Positions 1 to 5,500 of a DNA stretch of 5,500 bases are shown piece after piece (positions within the stretch are counted from its first letter, which is position 1; each line of letters starts with the position of its first letter). The notes below the pieces were generated by a model that saw only the letters and a program-made list of their open reading frames with translations, did not search any database and was not told the DNA's origin. Origin of the DNA: Gammaproteobacteria bacterium (GTDB lineage Bacteria > Pseudomonadota > Gammaproteobacteria > Steroidobacterales > Steroidobacteraceae); the NCBI GenBank assembly GCA_003162555.1, contig PMNQ01000264.1, forward strand, positions 1,773-7,272, read 5' to 3'. The position numbers and the translations under genes are program-made.

Positions 1-22
1 ACCGACCGCTGACCGACCGCTG
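1..22. repeat. Perfect 11-bp tandem duplication upstream of the acyl-CoA dehydrogenase gene
   Basis: The unit ACCGACCGCTG occurs twice, head to tail, at 1-11 and 12-22. A third, degraded copy may follow at 23-33 (7 of 11 positions match). In the frame starting at 1, each unit spells a possible gene end (CGC TGA at 7-12), but whether an upstream gene ends here cannot be judged because the window starts at the repeat. No function is assigned. It could be replication slippage or part of a longer array to the left. Confidence 0.75.
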
Positions 23-54
23 AACGCCGACTGCAAGCCTCAAGGAATGCAAAC

Positions 55-1200
55 ATGAACGAATTGCGCCCGGCCTGGATGGACGATGAACTGCAGGCGC
101 TTCGCGACGAGGTGTCGAAATTCGCCGAGGCGGAAATGCTGCCGCTCGATGCGCAATGGCGTGCACAGCACAATGTAGGCAAGGACATCTGGCGGCGCGC
201 CGGCGAGCTGGGTCTGCTGTGCACGGACATTCCCACCGACTACGGCGGCGCCGGCGGAGATTTTCGTCATGAAGCGGTCATCTACGAGGAGCTCAATCGC
301 CGAGGCTTGAGCGGCTTCGGCCAGGGTGTGCACAGCATCGCCGCCCACTACCTGCTCAATCACGGCACCGAGGAACAGAAGCGGCGGCTGCTGCCCCGCA
401 TGGCGCGCGGTGAACTCATCGGCGCGATTGGCATTACCGAGCCGGGCGCCGGATCCGACATGAAGGGTATCCGCACGCGCGCGGTGCGTGACGGCGATCA
501 CTACGTGGTCAGCGGCTCGAAGATTTTCATCAGCAATGGCTACCTGGCTGGCCTGATCGCGCTGGTCGTGAAGACCGATATGGCGCCAGGGTCAAAAAGC
601 GTTTCCCTGCTCATGGTCGAGACCGCCAGTCTGGAAGGATTCCGGGTTGGACGCGTGCTGGACAAGATGGGTCTGCACGCCCAGGACACCGCCGAGCTGT
701 TCTTCGACGGCGCCCGCGTGCCGGTTGCGAACCTGCTGGGAGGCGAGGAAGGCAAGGGCATGTACCAGCTGATGAGCGATCTGCCGTACGAACGCATCCT
801 TATCGGTGTGTGCGGCGTCGCTGCGATGGAAGGCGCGCTCGCTGCGACCTTGAGTTACACCAAGGAGCGCAAGGCCTTCGGGCAGAGCGTGTATGAATTC
901 CAGAACACGAAGTTCCGGCTGGCCGAGGTCGCGACCATTGTGCGCATCGCGCGCACCTTCATTGACGATTGCATCGTGCGGGTTGCCGCCGGCCAGCTCG
1001 ACACCGTGACCGCCTCGATGGCCAAGTGGTGGATCTCCGACATGCAGCAGAAAGTGCTGGATGAATGCGTGCAACTGCATGGCGGCTACGGCTACATGAA
1101 CGAATATCTTGTGTGCCGTATGTTCGCCGACAGCCGCGTGCAACGCATCTACGGGGGCACGAACGAGATCATGAAGGAAGTCATTTCGCGCTCCCTGTAG
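55..1200 (+). CDS. Acyl-CoA dehydrogenase, long-chain (LCAD)-like
   Basis: This is a 381-residue cytoplasmic FAD flavoenzyme of the acyl-CoA dehydrogenase family, which makes the alpha,beta double bond in an acyl-CoA and passes electrons to electron transfer flavoprotein. The length is normal and complete for the family. Visible signatures are GITEPGAGSD at residues 126-135 (family signature 1, FAD/substrate region), the RKAFGQ segment near 272-277, and QLHGGYGYMNE at 340-350 (signature 2). The C-terminal motif reads YGGTNEIMKE, so the Glu that serves as base in medium-chain enzymes (YEGT) is Gly. A Glu is present instead in LPYER (E246), where human LCAD has its base (LPQER). This supports an LCAD-like enzyme, but chain length and branching of the substrate remain unknown. 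The ATG at 55 is supported by AAGGA at 42-46, eight bases upstream. The next gene lies 111 bp downstream on the same strand, so cotranscription is possible but not shown. Confidence 0.95.
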   Translation: MNELRPAWMDDELQALRDEVSKFAEAEMLPLDAQWRAQHNVGKDIWRRAGELGLLCTDIPTDYGGAGGDFRHEAVIYEELNRRGLSGFGQGVHSIAAHYLLNHGTEEQKRRLLPRMARGELIGAIGITEPGAGSDMKGIRTRAVRDGDHYVVSGSKIFISNGYLAGLIALVVKTDMAPGSKSVSLLMVETASLEGFRVGRVLDKMGLHAQDTAELFFDGARVPVANLLGGEEGKGMYQLMSDLPYERILIGVCGVAAMEGALAATLSYTKERKAFGQSVYEFQNTKFRLAEVATIVRIARTFIDDCIVRVAAGQLDTVTASMAKWWISDMQQKVLDECVQLHGGYGYMNEYLVCRMFADSRVQRIYGGTNEIMKEVISRSL

Positions 1201-1301
1201 GTACCGCGCAAGTCTTGCGGGCCGCGCCCCGGATCGCCCGCCAGACCCGTGTGTGGTATCGTAATTGCGCGTACCCGAACTGGGAATCGCACGCACAGCA
1301 C

Positions 1302-1311
1302 GGGGGTGATC
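1302..1311 (+). promoter_or_regulatory. Extended Shine-Dalgarno deciding a TTG start
   Basis: GGGGGTGATC matches nine of ten positions of GGAGGTGATC, the full complement of the usual 16S rRNA 3' end. Its GGGGG core ends five bases before TTG at 1312. Neither the GTG at 1249 nor the GTG at 1306 has a comparable site upstream. This makes 1312 the best start for the receptor gene, although automated callers may prefer the earlier GTG. Confidence 0.6.
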
Positions 1312-3858
1312 TTGCGGAAGTCGATCCAGACGAGCCTGGCGCGCGCAGGCGCCCGCCGTGTAGCGGCACCTGGGTTGCGACCCTGGTCGCTGGCATCGGC
1401 AGTCTCCGCAATCCTGGCGGGCGCAGCGACCGCCCAGACGCCGCCGGAACCGGCCAGCACCGGGCCGCAGCTAGAGGAGATCATCGTCACCGCGCAGAAG
1501 CGCGAGGAAAACCTGCAGAGCGTCCCGGTCAGCATCCAGGCGCTCGACACGAAGAAACTCGAGGAACTGCAGGTCTCGCATTTTGATGACTACCTGAAGT
1601 ACCTGCCCAGCCTCTCGAGCCAGAGCTACGGGCCTGGGCAGTCACAGCTCTACGTGCGCGGTGTGACCAATGGCGGCGATGGCCTGCAGGTCGGCTCCCA
1701 GCCACTCGTCGGTCTCTACCTCGACGAGCAACCGGTCACCACGATTGCCAACAATCTCGACGTGCATATCTACGACATGGCGCGCGTCGAACAGTTATCG
1801 GGACCGCAGGGCACGTTGTTCGGGTCGAGTTCCATGGCCGGAACCGTGCGGCTCATCACCAACAAGCCTGATCCCAAGAGGTTTGCGGCGGGCTACACGC
1901 TCTCATCCGAATCCATCCACGGTCAGATGGGCGGCACGATCGAGGGCTTCGTCAATGTGCCGTTGTCTGATCGCATGGCCCTGCGCCTGGTCGGCTATAC
2001 GGAGCACGACGCGGGCTACATCAACAACGTTCTGGGACCGCCCGAGACCTTTGCCACCTCAGGCATCACGCGCACCAATGCCAGCCTGGTCAAGCCGCAT
2101 TACAACGATGTCGACACCCACGGCGGACGCGCGGCGCTGAAGCTGGATCTGGACAACGGCTGGACCGTGATGCCCACGGCGATGGCCCAGCAAACCAAGG
2201 CCGATGGGCAGTTCAGTTTCAATCCGGCGCTTGGCGATCTGAATGTGGCCCGCTACACCGCCGAAAGCAGCGAGGATCGCTGGTGGCAGACCGCATTGAC
2301 CGTGCAAGGCAAGATTGCAAATTTTGACCTGCTTTATTCCGGCGCTTATCTGCACCGCACCTTCGACAGCGTCAGTGACTATTCGGAATACTCGTATTTC
2401 TACGACTCGTATTATCACCACACCTACGCAGGCACGGCCTGCCCCGGTCCGCAGCCAGACGCGCAGCACCCAGACCCGAGCTATGCCTCCTATTGTGAGT
2501 CTTACTACGGCGACAGCTTCCGCGACAACCAGGGCAACCTGATCAGTCCGGCGCAATCGACGGTCACGCACAATCTGTTCAGCAAGGAATCGCATGAACT
2601 GCGCCTGACCTCGCCCAAGGACCGGCGCTTCCGCTTTGTGGCAGGGCTGTTCCTGCAACGCCAGGTCGGGCACCCGCGCGACGAATACCGCGTCAAGAAT
2701 CTGGCTGCTGTCGACTCGATCACCGGGCAACCCGGTGTCATCTACCTCAACTCACAGGACCGGCTGGACAAGGACCAGGCCGCGTTTACCGAGCTTTCCT
2801 TCGATCTGACCCGGAAACTCACGGCTACCGCCGGCCTGCGCTACTTCAAGTACACGAATTCCGTGTACGGATTCTTCGGCTACAACGGGCTCACGAACTT
2901 CAGCTACGATATCGGCCAGGATGCCGACAGCGGCCAGGAAGTCTTTGCCGGCTACTTTCTGGGCGCCAGCGGCGAAGACCTGTGCAGCGGCACTCCCGAC
3001 CCGAACAATCACGTGCGCCCGTGCATCAACATCAACAGCGTCGTCAGCGATCATGGCGAAACGCACAAACTCAACCTGACCTACAAGTTCAATGACCAGC
3101 GCATGATCTACGCGACGCTGTCCACCGGCTTCAGGCCGGGCGGCGTGAATCGCGTGCGCAGCCGGCCTCCGTATACGCCCGACTATCTGACCAACGTCGA
3201 GCTGGGCTGGAAGACGAGCTGGCTCGACCGGCGGGTGCGCTTCAACGGCGCGGTGTTCCTCGAGAAATGGAAAGACGCGCAGTTTGCGATCTCCGGGCAG
3301 AACGGCATCACCGAGGTGCTCAACGCGGGCCGCGCCGAGATCCGCGGGCTCGAATCCTCGCTCGAATGGGCGGCGAGCAATAATCTGACGCTGTCGGCGT
3401 CGGCGACCTTCCTGCACACGGAACTCAAGACCAACGCCTGCAATCACGCCAGTCCGGATGCTGAATGTGGCTCGCCGGACAATATCCTTGCCCCGGCCGG
3501 CACACGGCTGCCAGTTTCTCCACTGTTCAAGGGCAACCTGATCGCACGCTACCAGTTTCCGCTCGCCGGCCTCGATGCTCACGTGCAGGGCGCACTGGTA
3601 TCACAGAGCGATGTGGTCCCGGCACTCGAGGTCGCCAACGTGCAGGTGCTCGGCAAGCAGCCGGCTTATTCGAGTTTCGACTTTACCGGCGGTGTGGAGC
3701 ATGGCCACTGGTCGGCCGAACTGTATATCGACAACGCCTTTGACAAACGTGGCGAGGAGAGCCGGTATTCGGCCTGTTCGCCGACCATATGCACGAATAC
3801 CTACGTGTGGCCAATCAGGCCACGCAGCATCGGCCTGAATTTCAGTCAGAAATTCTGA
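1312..3858 (+). CDS. TonB-dependent outer-membrane receptor
   Basis: From TTG 1312 this is an 848-residue receptor; from GTG 1249 it would be 869. It imports a ligand across the outer membrane using TonB-ExbBD energy. A long Arg-rich n-region and the hydrophobic stretch WSLASAVSAILAGAATA form a signal peptide, with likely cleavage after ATA near residue 41. A TonB box-like EEIIVTAQKR follows at 55-64. The plug spans about 66-186 and includes SVPVSIQAL, LYVRGV and GPQGTLFGSSSMAG. The remaining ~660 residues form the barrel, with family motifs YATLSTGFRPGG, NVELGWK, NAGRAEIRGLE and LYIDNAFDKRG. The protein ends in Phe (NFSQKF), the normal BAM recognition end. Length is usual for this receptor class. 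One barrel loop is very rich in Tyr (about 357-399). All eight Cys of the mature protein fall in four close pairs, probably in extracellular loops. The substrate cannot be told from sequence. A secreted phosphatase gene follows after 27 bp and is probably in the same operon. Confidence 0.93.
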   Translation: MRKSIQTSLARAGARRVAAPGLRPWSLASAVSAILAGAATAQTPPEPASTGPQLEEIIVTAQKREENLQSVPVSIQALDTKKLEELQVSHFDDYLKYLPSLSSQSYGPGQSQLYVRGVTNGGDGLQVGSQPLVGLYLDEQPVTTIANNLDVHIYDMARVEQLSGPQGTLFGSSSMAGTVRLITNKPDPKRFAAGYTLSSESIHGQMGGTIEGFVNVPLSDRMALRLVGYTEHDAGYINNVLGPPETFATSGITRTNASLVKPHYNDVDTHGGRAALKLDLDNGWTVMPTAMAQQTKADGQFSFNPALGDLNVARYTAESSEDRWWQTALTVQGKIANFDLLYSGAYLHRTFDSVSDYSEYSYFYDSYYHHTYAGTACPGPQPDAQHPDPSYASYCESYYGDSFRDNQGNLISPAQSTVTHNLFSKESHELRLTSPKDRRFRFVAGLFLQRQVGHPRDEYRVKNLAAVDSITGQPGVIYLNSQDRLDKDQAAFTELSFDLTRKLTATAGLRYFKYTNSVYGFFGYNGLTNFSYDIGQDADSGQEVFAGYFLGASGEDLCSGTPDPNNHVRPCININSVVSDHGETHKLNLTYKFNDQRMIYATLSTGFRPGGVNRVRSRPPYTPDYLTNVELGWKTSWLDRRVRFNGAVFLEKWKDAQFAISGQNGITEVLNAGRAEIRGLESSLEWAASNNLTLSASATFLHTELKTNACNHASPDAECGSPDNILAPAGTRLPVSPLFKGNLIARYQFPLAGLDAHVQGALVSQSDVVPALEVANVQVLGKQPAYSSFDFTGGVEHGHWSAELYIDNAFDKRGEESRYSACSPTICTNTYVWPIRPRSIGLNFSQKF
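3805..3825 (+). other. Hairpin at the 3' end of the receptor gene
   Basis: GTGGCC at 3807-3812 and GGCCAC at 3818-3823 are perfect complements around a five-base loop (AATCA). One G-U and one G-C pair extend the stem to eight. It lies about 33 bases before the stop codon, inside the coding sequence. There is no T-run after it, so it is not an intrinsic terminator. It could slow ribosomes or protect the upstream mRNA from exonucleases, or it could be chance in GC-rich DNA. Confidence 0.3.
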
Positions 3859-3885
3859 ACGCTGCTGACCGCACTGGAGTGAAGC

Positions 3886-4989
3886 ATGAATAAGACGACA
3901 CATTTGTTGTTGACGACTTTGCTGGGCATGACGCTTGCGTCCACGGCGCTGGCCGGCAAGACCCGCAACGTCGTGCTGATCATCAGCGATGGCCTGCGCC
4001 CGGAAGAGATGTTTACCGGAGTGGAAGAAGACCTGCTCAATGAGAAGAACGGCGGCAACTGGACCTCCGAAAAAGAACTGCGAGCCAGGTATTGGGATCC
4101 TGACCCGAAAGTGCGGCGCATGCTGCTGTTCCCGTTCATCTGGAACACGATAGCGACGAAGGGGCAGCTGCTCGGCAACGCGCAGCTTGGCAGCCAGGCG
4201 CAGGTCGCCAACGGCCTGGCGTTCTCGTACCCCGGCTACAATGAAATGTCCTCGGGAATGCCCGACCCGCGCATCAACAGCAACGAATTCGGCCCGAACC
4301 CGAATCAGACCGTGTTCGAGTGGTTGTCACACCAGCCCGGCTTTGCCGGCAAGGTCGAGATTTTCGGCACCTGGAACACCTTCCACGATATTTTCAATGA
4401 GTCGCGCAGTCATCTGCCGATTCGCGCCGGCGTGAATCTGGTGGACGCGACCGACCACAGTCCGCGCGGCCAGCTGCTCGAGGAACTGTACAAGACCACG
4501 ACGCTCCTGGAAGACAAAGACCCACCCGATTCCTTCCTGACGGTCAGCGTGCTGGATCACCTCAAGACCCATCGCCCGCGCGTGATGTTCGTGGGCTACG
4601 GCGACACGGACAGCTGGGCGCATCAGGGCCGTTACGATCTGGTGGTCGACACCGCGCACCATTTCGATGCTGCGGTCGCCGCGCTATGGAACCGGATGCA
4701 ATCGATTCCTGAATACAAGGACAAGACCACGTTCATTCTTACGGCCGACCACGGCCGCGGCCACGGGCTGGTTGAGTGGAAGGAACACGGCGTCGAGGAA
4801 TCAGGATCCGAGAATATCTGGATCGCCATCATCGGCCCGGACACGCCGCCACTCGGCGAGCGGCAAAACGTGGCATCCGTAACGCAATCGCAGCTCGCCG
4901 CTACCATTGCGGCACTGCTCGGCGAGGACTACCGGAAGGCAGAGCCGCGTGCCGCCGCGCCGCTGCTGGACGTGTTGGCCGCTCCTTAG
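3886..4989 (+). CDS. Exported alkaline phosphatase superfamily hydrolase (phosphatase/phosphodiesterase-like)
   Basis: This is a 367-residue protein with a clear Sec signal peptide: Lys near the N-terminus, a hydrophobic core [14 protein letters not shown], and ALA|GK cleavage after residue 23. It should act in the periplasm or outside the cell. The fold is the metal-dependent alkaline phosphatase/nucleotide pyrophosphatase type. The two-metal ligands can be matched as D35 (LIISDG), D242 and H246 (DSWAH), D288 and H289 (TADHG), and H301 (WKEHG). The likely nucleophile is S114 in [12 protein letters not shown], at the place of Thr in FPNH of nucleotide pyrophosphatases; this assignment comes from motif alignment by eye. 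It resembles the proteins commonly named 'alkaline phosphatase family protein'. A sulfatase is less likely because the C/S-x-P-x-R motif is absent. The ATG has GGAG at 3876-3879, six bases upstream. It lies 27 bp behind the receptor gene, so it may process a ligand that the receptor imports. The natural substrate is unknown. Confidence 0.9.
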   Translation: MNKTTHLLLTTLLGMTLASTALAGKTRNVVLIISDGLRPEEMFTGVEEDLLNEKNGGNWTSEKELRARYWDPDPKVRRMLLFPFIWNTIATKGQLLGNAQLGSQAQVANGLAFSYPGYNEMSSGMPDPRINSNEFGPNPNQTVFEWLSHQPGFAGKVEIFGTWNTFHDIFNESRSHLPIRAGVNLVDATDHSPRGQLLEELYKTTTLLEDKDPPDSFLTVSVLDHLKTHRPRVMFVGYGDTDSWAHQGRYDLVVDTAHHFDAAVAALWNRMQSIPEYKDKTTFILTADHGRGHGLVEWKEHGVEESGSENIWIAIIGPDTPPLGERQNVASVTQSQLAATIAALLGEDYRKAEPRAAAPLLDVLAAP

Positions 4990-5021
4990 AAGCCCATGCC
5001 CGGCAAATCGCGGACCCGCTC

Positions 5022-5348
5022 TTGCTGAACGACTCGCCGCTCGCGGCGCCCACCCCGCGCCGCTGGGTAGTGCTGCTGCTGGCCGCGGCGCTGTGCATCA
5101 ATTATATCGACCGCGGCAATCTCGCCACCGTCGGGAAATTGATCTCGGACGAGATGCACCTCTCATCCGAGCAATTCGGGTACCTGTCGTCGGCCTTCTT
5201 CATTACCTACGTGCTGGCGATGATACCGGCCGGCTGGCTCGCGGATCGCTTCGGCGCGCGCCGCGTATTGACAGGCGGTGTACTGATCTGGTCCCTGGCA
5301 ACACTGCTGACTGGCTTCGCCAATGGCCTGATTGCGCTGGTGCTGCTG
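5022..5348 (+). CDS. MFS transporter, N-terminal fragment (TM1-TM3), fused in frame to SecG
   Basis: About 109 residues from TTG 5022 match the start of a major facilitator superfamily carrier, probably of the anion:cation symporter (organic acid) type. TM1 runs about 15-29 and ends in the typical [10 protein letters not shown] periplasmic loop follows, then TM2 (about 52-71), then motif [12 protein letters not shown] at 71-81 on the cytoplasmic side, then TM3 (about 82-100). A normal carrier would go on with TM4 (a RxLLGxGEA-like segment) and reach roughly 400 residues or more. Here the match stops near 5348 and the same frame becomes SecG. No ATG or GTG precedes TM1 in this frame after the phosphatase stop. 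TTG 5022 is the only recognised start there, with only a weak CGGA upstream, so the start is uncertain. It lies 32 bp after the phosphatase gene and would be the inner-membrane step of that operon. As it stands it cannot be a working carrier. Confidence 0.8.
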
Positions 5349-5500
5349 CAACGGGGCAAGGGCGCCGAGGCGGGCGCAGGCTTTGGCGCTGGCGCTTCAG
5401 GCACGGTGTTTGGCGCCCGCGGCGCTGGCACGGCGCTCTCGCGGGCCACCGCAGTGCTGGCCGCAGTTTTCATGATCACCAGCCTGTCGCTGACCTATGT
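5325..5500 (+). CDS. secG: SecG translocon subunit, C-terminal two thirds (5' truncated, runs off the window)
   Basis: In the same open frame as the MFS fragment, residues 110 onward (from TTG 5022) read [18 protein letters not shown], then TVFGARGAG, then a second hydrophobic helix ending in ITSLSLTY. This follows E. coli SecG closely from its LQQGKGADMGASFGAGAS segment through ATLFG and TM2. SecG is the small inner-membrane subunit of SecYEG that assists SecA-driven protein export. At most the last seven or eight residues of TM1 (GLIALVLL) can be SecG-derived. The start codon and most of TM1 are missing, and the C-terminal tail lies beyond 5500. The identity is secure, but its attachment to an MFS gene is abnormal: secG is normally a separate gene, often near tpiA and, downstream, a tRNA-Leu and nuo genes. 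No ribosome binding site or separate start for SecG is visible. Confidence 0.88.

Noticed and set aside
1207..1241. Inverted repeats after the dehydrogenase stop (CGCAAG/CTTGCG centred at 1213; GCGGGC 1217-1222 with GCCCGC 1236-1241)
   Set aside because: No T-run follows, the first stem has almost no loop, and such matches are common in GC-rich spacers. I do not call a terminator.
1234..1268. Possible sigma-70 promoter with a -10-like TATCGT at 1257-1262
   Set aside because: Only four of six -10 bases match and there is no -35 element at the proper distance.
592..1296. Long minus-strand open frame of 234 residues opposite the dehydrogenase gene
   Set aside because: It overlaps a certain gene, shows no recognisable motif, and is the kind of antisense frame that high GC content produces.
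1065..1586. Plus-strand 173-residue frame bridging the dehydrogenase end and the receptor start
   Set aside because: It overlaps the coding sequence of both neighbours, has Arg/Pro/His-rich low-information content, and shows no domain.
2059..3582. Two minus-strand open frames (223 and 276 residues) opposite the receptor gene
   Set aside because: Both lie fully inside the receptor coding region, have no family resemblance and are Arg/Ala/Val-rich, as expected for antisense shadows.
4753..4762. 10-bp palindrome GGCCGCGGCC
   Set aside because: It falls on the codons of the conserved DHGRGHG metal motif, so the protein sequence and GC-rich codon use explain it.
5207..5479. Minus-strand 90-residue Ala/Pro-rich frame across the MFS-SecG junction
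   Set aside because: It is the antisense of the Gly/Ala-rich SecG loop. The plus-strand match to SecG and MFS is far stronger.

Overview
The window is high-GC bacterial DNA, all coding on the + strand. It most likely comes from an aerobic proteobacterium. The evidence is a large TonB-dependent outer-membrane receptor, an acyl-CoA dehydrogenase of the long-chain type, Shine-Dalgarno sites that match the usual 16S 3' end, and a SecG segment whose cytoplasmic loop resembles gamma-/betaproteobacterial SecG more than the alphaproteobacterial form. A more exact placement (for example a Steroidobacter-like gammaproteobacterium) would be a guess.

Layout: positions 1-54 are a leader with a perfect 11-bp tandem repeat and a good ribosome binding site. 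Positions 55-1200 encode an LCAD-type acyl-CoA dehydrogenase. Positions 1201-1311 are a GC-rich spacer without a convincing promoter or terminator. Positions 1312-3858 encode a TonB-dependent receptor, probably from a TTG start behind an almost perfect extended Shine-Dalgarno (an upstream GTG at 1249 is also possible). After 27 bp, positions 3886-4989 encode an exported metal-dependent phosphatase/phosphodiesterase of the alkaline phosphatase superfamily. After a further 32 bp, an open frame with no ATG begins near 5022 and runs off the window end.

The spacing and shared strand suggest that the last three genes, perhaps with the dehydrogenase, are one transcription unit. Read as a pathway, it has outer-membrane uptake (TonB receptor), periplasmic removal of a phosphate-type group (phosphatase), inner-membrane transport (MFS carrier) and cytoplasmic acyl-CoA oxidation. 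The substrate cannot be read from the sequence.

The oddest element is the last frame. Its first ~109 residues are a clear major facilitator superfamily N-terminus (TM1 to TM3 with the TM2-TM3 motif A). Within a few codons around 5325-5348 it changes, without a frame break, into the C-terminal two thirds of SecG, a Sec translocon subunit. This is either a recombination/assembly chimera, which I think more likely, or a genuine gene fusion. I see no mobile element, CRISPR array, tRNA or rRNA in the window.
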